Below, one piece after another: positions 15,337 to 22,961 of a DNA stretch of 33,930 nucleotides (the first letter of the stretch is position 1; every line of letters begins with the position of its first letter). The notes beneath the pieces were generated by a model. The model was not told where the DNA came from. It ran no database searches and saw only the letters and a list, made by a program, of their open reading frames with translations. The stretch covers positions 1 to 33,930 of the forward strand of contig NZ_JAKLJA010000062.1 in NCBI RefSeq assembly GCF_022213065.1, written 5' to 3'. Both the position numbers and the translations under genes were made by a program. This DNA comes from Paraburkholderia tagetis. GTDB lineage: Bacteria > Pseudomonadota > Gammaproteobacteria > Burkholderiales > Burkholderiaceae.

Positions 15337-15555
15337 CTACCCGTGGTTATCAATCCAGGCACGTGCCCAGTCCAGACCGGCATGTTGCGCTTCATCTTCC
15401 GTATGGAAATAGCCAAGGACTCCCGATGCTTCTATGAGCTTGCCGTTTCGCGTGATAGTGCCGCTAGCGGCGAACCGCTCCGGCTGGAGAATATCTGCCT
15501 GCTGACGGATGGCATGGCCCCACACGCTGTAACCGCTATAGCGCTCTGATTCCAT
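15337..15555 (-). CDS. Small conserved Burkholderia protein (CV_2116-like)
   Basis: 72 residues. YSGYSVWGHAIRQQ, FAASGTITRNGKLIEASG and TEDEAQHAGLDWARAWIDN match a short beta-beta-alpha family common in Burkholderiaceae, which I associate with the CV_2116 name. Function unknown; no signal peptide. The start codon overlaps the stop of the upstream exported-protein gene (TGATG), so the two are translationally coupled. Confidence 0.65.
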   Translation of the reverse strand: MESERYSGYSVWGHAIRQQADILQPERFAASGTITRNGKLIEASGVLGYFHTEDEAQHAGLDWARAWIDNHG

Positions 15556-15905
15556 CAGCGTGCGACCTCTGCAGAAGCCCCACGAGCGGTCACTCGAAGA
15601 ATATTTCCCTCCGGTGTTATCTGCCGCGGAATTTCTGACATATCTGGCTTGTCTGCTGGCCCGGTATTTTGCATGTGGCTCTGCTTCGCCATGAGTTTTG
15701 GCGCGAACGTCGGGGCGCGTCGCGCGTGCACATTCATCGCATGCGGAACGACATGTCGATGAACTGGCAGCCTGTGCGCAGCACTGACCCTGTGTGGGGC
15801 CGTTGCACGGGCTTCTGGCGGATTCCAAACCTCCGTATACCCGCCAGTCGCAAACGCAGCTGGGGCGAGCGTCGCCATCATTAACGCTAGTCCAATTCGC
15901 TTCAC
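15555..15905 (-). CDS. Exported small histidine/proline-rich protein
   Basis: 116 residues from a GTG start at 15905, chosen for the strong AAGGAGAACTT directly upstream. It has a signal peptide (KRIGLALMMATLAPAAFA) with cleavage after A19 or so, then a disordered-looking chain rich in His, Pro and Arg (HRVSAAHRLPVHRHVVPHAM). Histidine clusters could bind metal, but no family is recognised. It is coupled to the next small gene. 15906-16502 holds no gene I can support. Confidence 0.55.
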   Translation of the reverse strand: MKRIGLALMMATLAPAAFATGGYTEVWNPPEARATAPHRVSAAHRLPVHRHVVPHAMNVHARRAPTFAPKLMAKQSHMQNTGPADKPDMSEIPRQITPEGNILRVTARGASAEVAR

Positions 15906-16502
15906 AAGTTCTCCTTGTCTGCCTGCCGTTGCAACCACTCTGTGCAACCAACACCCTGTTCGACGCATCCGTGATTACAGCCGGAACAAATATGCCAGTC
16001 CGTATGTCAGCGGTGACGCGCCACACATTGCCGTTCGCCGGACTTTCTGTGCCAACAACAGTCCAGTTATTTTCGCATGCGTAGAACGTTGGCTCTCCGT
16101 TTATTGCCGCGTCGGACCGCCTCGACACACTCGTCACCGAAGGCCGCACGTAGCCTTGCCATGAACGCGGCCAACGCTGAGTGGCGTCATCTTCAGAAGA
16201 AGTTGAAGTCAGTTGGGATTGCGGTCAAGGTCGACATTGACGACCTGCAGTACCCGAATCGTCGGTGACGCCGCAGCCCAATCAATATTGCAATGTCGTC
16301 GAACCCGCTCTCGAACGGATTTAACGGGGCCAACTTGACGCGCTCGGGCGGCATCAGTCGCGCACGTTGAAGCGCAGACGGATGAGTGGCGCCGTATCAA
16401 GTGGCCACGACACGCTGACCATCACCGGTCGTTCACATGAGAACCGACGACTGCGTCGTTGCGACCCGACGTGCCCGTCAAAGTAGAATAGCCCGTTGAC
16501 CC

Positions 16503-18305
16503 ATGCAGAGAAACCGACCGATGTGCGCCATCTCCCGCCAGTCATCTTTTCATGACGCTATTACCCTTATCGAAGTCCAGTCGCTCGCTGACCTGAAGAC
16601 TTTTGCCCGGGGTAAAGCCTATTTCCATGACGGCCTTGTTTCGCGGCTTGAGGAACGCGATGGCGTAATCACCGCGAACGTACGCGGCACGCACCGCTAC
16701 AGCGTCGAGCTTGGCGTGGGCAACGACGGCGAACTGACGTACGAATGTGACTGCCCGGTCGGCGGGGACGGCATCTTTTGCAAACACGCGGTTGCGGTTG
16801 CGCTGTCGTGGCTGGAGAACTCGGGGGAAAAAGTGTTCCATCCCGACGAGGCCAAAGCAACGAAGCCTCGTAAAAAGCACAAGACCTACGAGGAGTTGAT
16901 TCGTGAATATCTCGCGACGCTGAAAGAAGACGCTCTGCGGGAACTGCTGCTCGAAGCGGTCGAGCGTGACATGAACCTGCGCGACAAGCTGCTTTTCGCC
17001 GCACGCGCGGCGAACGCCAGTGACCTGCCGGGCATCAAGGCAGCTGTGCGCGAGGCAACGCGCATTTCCCGGCCGCTCGACTGGCGCGAAGCCGGCGCAT
17101 TTGGCGACGGACTCATGTCGCTGGCGGACATGCTGCGCCAGCGTCTCGAAGGGCCCCATGCCGCGCAGGTCGTCGAACTCACGGAGCTGGCGATTGCCGG
17201 AGCAGAAAAGAGTCTTGAACAGATTGACGATTCGGGCGGCGACGTGATGCCGGCAATCATGGAGCTTGCGGCGGTGCATCTTGAGGCGTGCCGCCGGACG
17301 GGGCCTGACGCAGTTGAACTCGCCGGGCGTCTGTTCAGGTTCCAGACGGACGGTGCGTGGGATACGTTCTACGACGTGCTGCCGGCCTACGCGGAACCGC
17401 TGGGCGACGCCGGACTGCGTCGGTACCGCGAACTCGTCGGGAAAGGCTGGAACGCCCTGCCGTCGCTCGCGCCGAGCAATGAATTTCGCCGGTCGTTCGA
17501 CCCGCTTCGGATGCGGCTCGAGAGAGCGATGGGTTCCCTGGCCGAACGCGATGGCGATATCGACGCGCTGATTCGCATCCGTTCTAAGGACCTGTCGAGT
17601 CCCTACCGCTTCCTGCTGGTCGCAGAGCTTTGCGTGAAGCATGGGCACTACGACGAAGGTCTCGCCTGGGCCGAACGCGGCATCACGGAATCCGGCAAGA
17701 ATGTGGACCAGCGACTGCTCGATTTCTGCATTCAGGAGTACCTTCGGCGCGGCGAATTCGAGAAGGTCGACGTTACCGCATGGCAGCGATTCGATTTGCG
17801 ACCGGGCGCAGAAGCGTTTGCAGAATTGATGAAGGTCGCAGACGCTACGGGCAGGCATAATGCGACCCGTGAGCGCGCGCTCAGTCATCTCTGGGCAAGC
17901 GTAAAGCGGGAGGAGTCAACCGCGCAATCGAAGCGGAACGTGTGGCAAGCGTTGACCCGCACCGAACTGGTCAAGATATTCCTCTCCCAGGCCGACAGCG
18001 ACGCCGCCTGGGATGCCTTCACCGGTGGCCCGGTCGCGGCGCACATCTGGCCGCAAATCGCAGTTGCTCGCGCAAAGACGCATCCGCATGACGCCATCGC
18101 GCTATATCACCGGTTGTTGCCAATTGCGGCGGATAACGGAACACGAAACGCTCGATATGATGAAGCGTTCAGCATCGTGCGGACTATAGGGAAGTTGCGG
18201 GCAGAGTTGAAGGAGCACGCGGTGTTTGCCAACGAACTCGAATCTATTCGCCAGACGTATCGGGCCAAGCGCAACTTTATGAAATTGTTGGCAACGCTGG
18301 GATGA
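16503..18305 (+). CDS. SWIM zinc-finger protein
   Basis: 600 residues. A SWIM zinc-binding motif lies near the N-terminus (C82-x-C84 ... C93-x-H95, in YECDCPVGGDGIFCKHAVAV). A basic linker KPRKKHKTYEE follows, then about 450 residues of helical repeats (for example ALRELLLEAVERD, GLAWAERGITESGK, AIALYHRLLPIAADN), TPR-like in feel and resembling the DUF6880 type. SWIM domains bind DNA or protein; in bacteria such long proteins are uncharacterised, some near helicases, but none is here. The Met at 16521 is an alternative start. 18306-18709 has no convincing gene. Confidence 0.85.
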   Translation: MQRNRPMCAISRQSSFHDAITLIEVQSLADLKTFARGKAYFHDGLVSRLEERDGVITANVRGTHRYSVELGVGNDGELTYECDCPVGGDGIFCKHAVAVALSWLENSGEKVFHPDEAKATKPRKKHKTYEELIREYLATLKEDALRELLLEAVERDMNLRDKLLFAARAANASDLPGIKAAVREATRISRPLDWREAGAFGDGLMSLADMLRQRLEGPHAAQVVELTELAIAGAEKSLEQIDDSGGDVMPAIMELAAVHLEACRRTGPDAVELAGRLFRFQTDGAWDTFYDVLPAYAEPLGDAGLRRYRELVGKGWNALPSLAPSNEFRRSFDPLRMRLERAMGSLAERDGDIDALIRIRSKDLSSPYRFLLVAELCVKHGHYDEGLAWAERGITESGKNVDQRLLDFCIQEYLRRGEFEKVDVTAWQRFDLRPGAEAFAELMKVADATGRHNATRERALSHLWASVKREESTAQSKRNVWQALTRTELVKIFLSQADSDAAWDAFTGGPVAAHIWPQIAVARAKTHPHDAIALYHRLLPIAADNGTRNARYDEAFSIVRTIGKLRAELKEHAVFANELESIRQTYRAKRNFMKLLATLG

Positions 18306-18709
18306 TTTGGCATGTGCCGCCGTACCCGTCGTGCCCGCAGTTTACTGATAGCCACCACGCTGCTCTCCAGTTTGTTTGAACAGACGTTGTCTGGGGCAGG
18401 TGAATCTGGTCACATGAGCAGGTGTTGCGGGAGCCGGTGCGGACCACTTTTCGACCTGCGAACCCAGGGACTGCCCGTTTGAGCTTTTTCACGTTCCTCT
18501 CCAGCAGGTTTCCCGCTCAGGCAACGGGACCGTTTCTCACCGCCTATCTCCTAAACGCCGCCGACGCCCACGGTGTTGACCAATGTGTAGTGAGTTCTGA
18601 AACCGAATATTTCGAAGTGAGTGGGGGCTTCAAGAAAATCGCCCAGAGGTGGACGGTCGAAGGCTTGGTTTGGTTTGCGCCGTGACCATCGAAATCCGCG
18701 CGTGGCTGC

Positions 18710-19438
18710 TCAAAGCGACGTTGTGAAGGCCGTCAGCCACGCCGGGCTTGCAAACAGCAGCACTGTCTCCACCATCTTGTCCAGCCCTGTGAGCACGAGC
18801 ACGCCGAGGGCGATGAACATTGACCCGAGAACAGTTTTTCCAATGGTTCCCGCAGAGCCAAGCCGACCTCGAAGCCGCGATATGGAGGCCCGTGAAAGAG
18901 AGCCGAGAATCGCCAGTGGAAGGCTCGCTCCGACGCCGAAGATGCCCATCAACAATGCGATATTGCCCAGATTCCTGCCTTGAGCGGCCAGTGTGGTTGC
19001 CGCGCCCAGCGTCGGTCCGACGCAGGGACTCCAGACGACTCCCAGGAGCAGTCCGACCGCAAACTGGCCGCGCAGGGTGTCGCCCTTTATCTGGCTCAGC
19101 CAGTTCTGGCCGGGACCACCTATCCATGCGGTCGCGCGGTTGAAGACGGCCTGCAGTCGCTGGGAAACCATCGCGAGCCCGAACAGAATCATCAGCACGG
19201 CGGTTACACGCCGGAACACGTCGTTATCCAGTCCCAACGACACACCAACTGTCGCTACAAAAATGCCGATAACTGAGAAGGACACGCCCAATCCGGCTGC
19301 AAGCGCAACCACCCCCAGCCGATGTACCGCCAATGCAGACGCAACGAGTATTGGAATAAGGACGAGCACGCAAGGTGACAGTGTCGTCAGGGTTCCGGCG
19401 AGAAACCCGAGCGCGTACGTACCCGGAGTGAAATCCAT
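18710..19438 (-). CDS. CcdA/DsbD-type membrane thiol-electron carrier
   Basis: 242 residues with about six membrane helices. It carries one cysteine in each half (LSPCVLVLIP and WSPCVGPTLG), the redox pair that carries electrons from cytosolic thioredoxin across the membrane, as in CcdA and the core of DsbD. Its start overlaps the stop of the exported thioredoxin gene by one base (TAATG), so electron carrier and acceptor are made together. It probably reduces periplasmic thiols, useful for the neighbouring cysteine-rich metal proteins. Confidence 0.88.
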   Translation of the reverse strand: MDFTPGTYALGFLAGTLTTLSPCVLVLIPILVASALAVHRLGVVALAAGLGVSFSVIGIFVATVGVSLGLDNDVFRRVTAVLMILFGLAMVSQRLQAVFNRATAWIGGPGQNWLSQIKGDTLRGQFAVGLLLGVVWSPCVGPTLGAATTLAAQGRNLGNIALLMGIFGVGASLPLAILGSLSRASISRLRGRLGSAGTIGKTVLGSMFIALGVLVLTGLDKMVETVLLFASPAWLTAFTTSL

Positions 19439-19824
19439 TACAGTGCGTTGGCGAACGTGGTTCTTATGTCCTGTTCGCGCGTCTGCCCCGTTGAGCGCGC
19501 GACCTCATGACCGCCTTTGAAAACAACGAACGTTGACTGCTGGGTCACTTTCATCGCCCGCTTCAGGGTAGCTTCCTTGTCGTAGTCGGCCACGAAAATG
19601 GTCACGTTTTTCATTTCCGCGCTGGCTGCCAGACGGTCCACAATGGGTTGCTGGACCTTGCAGGTCGGACACCAGGTCGCATGGAAATAAATAATGCTTG
19701 GCTTCCCATTGGCGTTCAGCCTATCGAACTGGGCCTGGTTGAACGGCTGCTCGCCGGCAAAAGTGGCACTGACGACCAGTAACAAGCTCGACGCGAGCAG
19801 ATATCGGCGAATAGCTTTCAACAT
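19438..19824 (-). CDS. Exported thioredoxin-like protein
   Basis: 128 residues with a signal peptide (YLLASSLLLVVSATFA, cleavage before G24) and a thioredoxin fold whose active site is W51-CPTC-55 in YFHATWCPTCKVQQP. The cis-proline region appears as STFVVFKGG, where the usual proline is replaced by Phe or Val, which may lower general oxidoreductase activity. It is coupled to the CcdA-like gene, the likely electron donor. It acts in the periplasm as a reductant or thiol-shuffling protein. Confidence 0.9.
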   Translation of the reverse strand: MLKAIRRYLLASSLLLVVSATFAGEQPFNQAQFDRLNANGKPSIIYFHATWCPTCKVQQPIVDRLAASAEMKNVTIFVADYDKEATLKRAMKVTQQSTFVVFKGGHEVARSTGQTREQDIRTTFANAL

Positions 19825-20016
19825 TGCGGTCTACCCAGAGATAAGCACAGCGTTACTGTTAGACGCCCAAGAGATGAAATGATTGCGCCTCTAGCGTTGC
19901 GATTGCCCGTAAAGCTCAGGTTGCCTGCTGCCCGCTATACCCCTCACACTGGTGAGCCTCGTCTCCGGTCGTGCCCGCGGAGGTGTGTGCTACCGGCACG
20001 CCTGGCACTAGCGCGT

Positions 20017-20427
20017 TCACCGGGTCAGCTCATCGCCGTCCATGAGCGTGTCGATGAGCGGGCACGACACCGTGCCTTTCGACGTCGAGCAGCGCTGGGC
20101 CAGTGTCGCCAACGCAGCTTCCAGCATGGACAAATCCTGGATGCGCTGGCGCACGTCGACAAGCTTGTGTTCGGCGATAGCGCGCGCGGCGTTGCACGCC
20201 TGCCCATCGTGCAGAGACATTAGGGCTTCCACCTCATCGAGCGAAAAACCAAGCGACTGGGACCGCTTGATGAAGCGCAGTCGCCTGAGCACATCTGCAG
20301 GATATCGCCGAATACTACCGGTTGGGCGAGGCGGTACCGGCAGTAATCCGCGACGATGGTAATACCGCACTGTTTCGACGTTTACCTCTGCCGCTTCAGC
20401 CAGCTGTCCGATGGTCATTTCCTGCAT
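20017..20427 (-). CDS. merR: MerR, mercury-responsive regulator
   Basis: 136 residues. N-terminal MerR HTH (MTIGQLAEAAEVNVETVRYY), a long dimer helix, and the three mercury ligands C78, C113 and C122. Their spacing of 35 and 9 equals that of C82, C117 and C126 in Tn501 MerR, so Hg(II) sensing is well supported. It is divergent from merT across a 67-base gap holding the typical overlapping promoter. An alternative Met at 20418 gives a protein three residues shorter. Confidence 0.95.
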   Translation of the reverse strand: MQEMTIGQLAEAAEVNVETVRYYHRRGLLPVPPRPTGSIRRYPADVLRRLRFIKRSQSLGFSLDEVEALMSLHDGQACNAARAIAEHKLVDVRQRIQDLSMLEAALATLAQRCSTSKGTVSCPLIDTLMDGDELTR

Positions 20428-20434
20428 GGTGCGC

Positions 20435-20465
20435 TTGACTCCGTACTCAGGTACGCACCTAGACT
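20435..20465 (+). promoter_or_regulatory. mer promoter with 19-bp spacer and MerR operator
   Basis: -35 TTGACT at 20435-20440 and -10 TAGACT at 20460-20465 are separated by exactly 19 bp, the over-long spacing that MerR corrects by bending DNA. The dyad CGTAC-TCAG-GTACG (20442-20455) sits between them as the operator. It directs transcription of merT-merP and the following gene. Confidence 0.92.
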
Positions 20466-20494
20466 AGACTCAACCAGTCCGAAAAGGAAGTGCC

Positions 20495-20845
20495 ATGCGA
20501 CCTCGCTGGGCCACCACCGGCTCCCTGCTCGCCGGAGCCGCTGCCGCATTTGGGGCATCCGCTTGCTGCGCAGGCCCCTTGCTCCTTGTCGTGCTGGGAG
20601 TCGGGGGCGCTTGGGGCTCGCGCCTGACCACGTTGCAGCCACTCCGACCCCTATTTGTCGCCGTGTCCCTCGCCTTTTTCACGGTCGCTTTCCGCAGGCT
20701 CTACGCCAAATCCGAGGCATGTGCGGTGGGCGAGGCTTGCGCGGTGTCCTCGGTGCGACATCGCCAGCGTGTCATTTTCTGGGTCGTGATGCCAGCCGCG
20801 CTCGCGCTGATGTCGTTCCCCCTGTATGCGCCGCTCTTCTACTGA
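20495..20845 (+). CDS. merT: MerT, mercuric ion inner-membrane transporter
   Basis: 116 residues, three membrane helices. The first-helix pair C24-C25 (SACCAG) and the cytosolic loop pair C76 and C82 lie at the same positions as in classic MerT. It receives Hg(II) from MerP and passes it into the cytosol. It starts 29 bases after the promoter -10 box, with GGAAG as ribosome site. Normal family length. Confidence 0.95.
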   Translation: MRPRWATTGSLLAGAAAAFGASACCAGPLLLVVLGVGGAWGSRLTTLQPLRPLFVAVSLAFFTVAFRRLYAKSEACAVGEACAVSSVRHRQRVIFWVVMPAALALMSFPLYAPLFY

Positions 20846-20854
20846 GTACCTGCC

Positions 20855-21142
20855 ATGAAAAAACTGATTGCTGTACTCGTCGCGACTGTGCTGACCGCAT
20901 CCACGGCCCTCGCCGAGGGACTTCGCACGGCCACCCTTGACGTCACGAACATGGATTGCGCTGTGTGTCCGATTACGGTTCGCAAGGCGCTTGAGAAAGT
21001 GCCCGGCGTGACCTCGGCCAAGGTCGACTTCGCCAGCAAACGCGCGGAGGTGGTATTTGACCCAAAGAAGGTTTCGGTCGACGCGTTGATGAACGCCACG
21101 GCGGACGCTGGCTATCCGTCTCACGTAAATCAGGTGCAGTGA
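20855..21142 (+). CDS. merP: MerP, periplasmic mercury-binding protein
   Basis: 95 residues: signal peptide (KLIAVLVATVLTASTALA) and one heavy-metal-associated domain with the metal-binding C35-x-x-C38 in NMDCAVC. It captures Hg(II) in the periplasm and hands it to MerT. It starts nine bases after the merT stop, and its own stop overlaps the next start (ATGA). Confidence 0.95.
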   Translation: MKKLIAVLVATVLTASTALAEGLRTATLDVTNMDCAVCPITVRKALEKVPGVTSAKVDFASKRAEVVFDPKKVSVDALMNATADAGYPSHVNQVQ

Positions 21143-21357
21143 TGGCAGCAATCGTGCTGGATTCGACTATCACGTGTCCGACGTGCGGGCACAGGAAAGA
21201 AGAGACGATGCCGACCGACGCCTGTGTGTGGTTTTACGAATGCGCGCATTGCAAAACCATGCTCAGGCCGAAACACGGGGATTGCTGCGTATACTGCTCA
21301 TACGGCACCAACAGGTGCCCGTCGATGCAGCAGTCTGGCTCTTGTTGTGGTAGCTAA
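21142..21357 (+). CDS. GDCCVxC-domain protein
   Basis: 71 residues from ATG 21142, overlapping merP. Eleven cysteines, including TCPTCGH, ECAHCKTML and the family signature GDCCVYCSYG, then CP and a final SCCGS. Members of this family occur in mer and other thiophilic-metal operons and probably bind soft metal ions in the cytosol. Here it takes the position usually held by merA or merC. Confidence 0.9.
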   Translation: MAAIVLDSTITCPTCGHRKEETMPTDACVWFYECAHCKTMLRPKHGDCCVYCSYGTNRCPSMQQSGSCCGS

Positions 21358-21493
21358 CGCTTTGCAGACGGCTGGCCCTAAATCGATGTCTATGGCGCCG
21401 GTGGGTATCCGAGAAATGCGTGGGCGTGTGTGCACCTCACAGGGATTTATTTCCCTGAACCTGCCCGAATGAGCAGAGTATCGACCCACACCT

Positions 21494-22114
21494 TCATTGC
21501 TTGGAAAGCGCCGCGTCCTTTTCGCCGGAATCGCGGGCCTGCTGCCAAATCTCAACTGCTTCCTTCGCCACGTACATGCTGATGGCAATAGCGACAACCA
21601 GGTCGGCATAGCGCCAGCCGGACGCCAGGACCACCAAGCCTGATGCAAGAACGCCGAAATTTGCCACTACGTCAGCGCGCGTACAAATCCAGCTGGCTCG
21701 CATATGGACTTCGCCCTCTCGGTACCGTGCGAGCATCCGCAGGACAGTGACGTTGACGCAGAGCGACAAAATTGAAAACCCGACCATCGCGGCGCCGAGC
21801 GGGTCGCTCCCAAACAAAAGGCGGCGAATCACGTCGGCGACGATGCCGACGCTCAGGAGTATGAGCGTTGCTCCCGTCCAGCGGGCTGAGTACTGCTTGA
21901 ATCGCATACCCCGTGTCGCCGCCATGAGCCCGAGTCCGTACGCAGTCGCGTCGGTAAGCATGTCCAGCGCGTCCGCCATCAATCCGCTTGACTGGGCCCA
22001 AAGGCCGGCCAACATGCCGACAACAAACATGGTGGCGTTCAGGGCCAACGCGATACGAAGCGTCTTCCGTTCGTTCTCGGTGTCGGCCAACGTCTGCCCG
22101 CAATCGCAAGACAT
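21494..22114 (-). CDS. Cation diffusion facilitator-type metal transporter
   Basis: 206 residues from ATG 22114, chosen for GGAG nine bases upstream (another Met lies at 22132). Cys-rich N-terminus (MSCDCGQTL), then about six membrane helices; SSGLMADALDMLTDA and TRADVVANFGVLASG are the helix-2 and helix-5 metal-site regions of the CDF family. It lacks the long cytosolic C-terminal domain of CzcD, as in several short CDF proteins. It would export divalent metal in exchange for protons. It may be read from the CueR-type promoter at 22380-22410. Confidence 0.87.
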   Translation of the reverse strand: MSCDCGQTLADTENERKTLRIALALNATMFVVGMLAGLWAQSSGLMADALDMLTDATAYGLGLMAATRGMRFKQYSARWTGATLILLSVGIVADVIRRLLFGSDPLGAAMVGFSILSLCVNVTVLRMLARYREGEVHMRASWICTRADVVANFGVLASGLVVLASGWRYADLVVAIAISMYVAKEAVEIWQQARDSGEKDAALSKQ

Positions 22115-22241
22115 AAACGGTTCTCCGGTCACATGGCGCTGGTTTCCATTCCAGGGTACGTGATAACTGCAGTGTCAGAACGGGCCACCGCAGCACTCCC
22201 AATGAAAACTACATCTCCACCACTCGCATCGGGCGACTTGT

Positions 22242-22373
22242 TTATGCGCTGACCAAAGGACGGAATCCCGCTGCTTTAATCACCACCGCCGAAGTGCTCC
22301 GATGGAAATTCGACTCGAATTTCACGATTTTTGTCGTGACGTTGATGTCCAAGTCTGCGCCAGGGTCGACACC
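22242..22373 (-). pseudogene. Headless HMA-domain (CopZ-like) remnant
   Basis: 43 codons ending at TAA 22242-22244. GADLDINVTTKIVKFES and STSAVVIKAAGF match the second half of a heavy-metal-associated domain (normally ...V.vdl.tktV.i.s......a.I.aAGy). The first half, with the start codon and the CxxC metal site, is missing; the frame begins right at the predicted transcription start of the CueR-type promoter. A deletion between promoter and mid-gene explains this best. Confidence 0.55.
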
Positions 22374-22379
22374 TATCGC

Positions 22380-22410
22380 AGTATGGACCTTCCCACGGCG
22401 GGAAGGTCAA
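22380..22410 (-). promoter_or_regulatory. CueR-type promoter and operator reading left
   Basis: On the minus strand TTGACC (22410-22405), a 19-bp spacer and CATACT (22385-22380). The spacer region carries the dyad GACCTTCCC-5-GGGAAGGTC (22386-22408), the pattern of CueR (copper/silver MerR family) sites. It now drives the headless HMA remnant and possibly the CDF gene beyond. In the plus direction no fitting -10 exists. Confidence 0.8.
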
Positions 22411-22493
22411 GCACGCAACAAAATCCGACACGGCTGTGTGCGGCGAGCTACGTAGAAGGCAAATTCCCTGGAACATGAATAAGATACCTTCGC

Positions 22494-22499
22494 TATAAT
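22494..22499 (+). promoter_or_regulatory. -10 box of the cus operon, almost no leader
   Basis: Perfect TATAAT eight bases before the ATG at 22507. Transcription would start at about 22506, leaving little or no 5' leader, and no ribosome site is visible. The -35 region (around TGGAAC at 22469) is weak, so an activator is possible. Confidence 0.5.
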
Positions 22500-22506
22500 C
22501 CCAGCC

Positions 22507-22869
22507 ATGAAATTTCTTCGGACATTGCTCCTCCTGTTGCTCTGCGCTGCGCTGCCCATCAGTGGGCTGGCGGCCAGCGGCTTGACTGGAGAATGTCCAA
22601 TGCAGATGAGCATGGGCTCCGACGATAGTAGTGCCATGTCTTCGGAGATGCCTGGGTGCGAGACGATGAAATCCTCGCAACCGGATAAAGCCAAAGGCTT
22701 CTTCTGCAAGGCAACGGCGCAATGCCAGCTTGGCAGTCTGTATCACCCGGTATCCGCCACTGAAGTAACCCGTCCCGCTGGGGTGTCCAGCCCCGTCGTA
22801 TTCCACTACGCACTGTCGCTCACCGTCCGTGAACCGGCCGGTCTGTGGCGACCTCCTCGCGCCATCTAA
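22507..22869 (+). CDS. Exported Met/Cys-containing protein, first gene of cus operon
   Basis: 120 residues: signal peptide (KFLRTLLLLLLCAALPISGLA), then a stretch with several methionines and cysteines (CPMQMSMGSDDSSAMSSEMPGCETM), FFCKATAQCQLGS and a hydrophobic C-terminal part. Methionine clusters suggest periplasmic Cu(I)/Ag(I) binding. Similar short reading frames precede cus operons in related bacteria, without known function. Two hairpins (22886-22903 and 22907-22922) lie between it and cusC. Confidence 0.7.
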   Translation: MKFLRTLLLLLLCAALPISGLAASGLTGECPMQMSMGSDDSSAMSSEMPGCETMKSSQPDKAKGFFCKATAQCQLGSLYHPVSATEVTRPAGVSSPVVFHYALSLTVREPAGLWRPPRAI

Positions 22870-22885
22870 ACCCTTGCTGACAGGT

Positions 22886-22922
22886 TCACCGCATCTGCGG
22901 TGAGGTCGTCCTGCGTCCAGGA
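22886..22922 (+). repeat. Two small hairpins between the first gene and cusC
   Basis: TCACCGCA-TC-TGCGGTGA (22886-22903) and GTCCTG-CGTC-CAGGAC (22907-22922) are adjacent perfect dyads. No T-run follows, so they may adjust mRNA stability or expression of the genes after them rather than end transcription. Confidence 0.5.
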
Positions 22923-22961
22923 CGTGGATTCCCCGTGGGAGTCCGCCGTTGGGGTTAGAAC

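Noticed and set aside
15556..16149. Longer minus-strand frame running through 16149 into the 72-residue gene
   Set aside because: Most of it overlaps the exported protein in another frame, and that gene has a strong ribosome site and signal peptide. The upper part resembles no family.
16077..16268. 63-residue plus-strand frame
   Set aside because: No ribosome site, no domain; the last 35 residues look mildly protein-like but not enough to call.
16542..17888. 448-residue minus-strand open frame
   Set aside because: Exactly antisense to the SWIM protein in high-GC sequence; rich in Arg/His/Gln with no recognisable domain.
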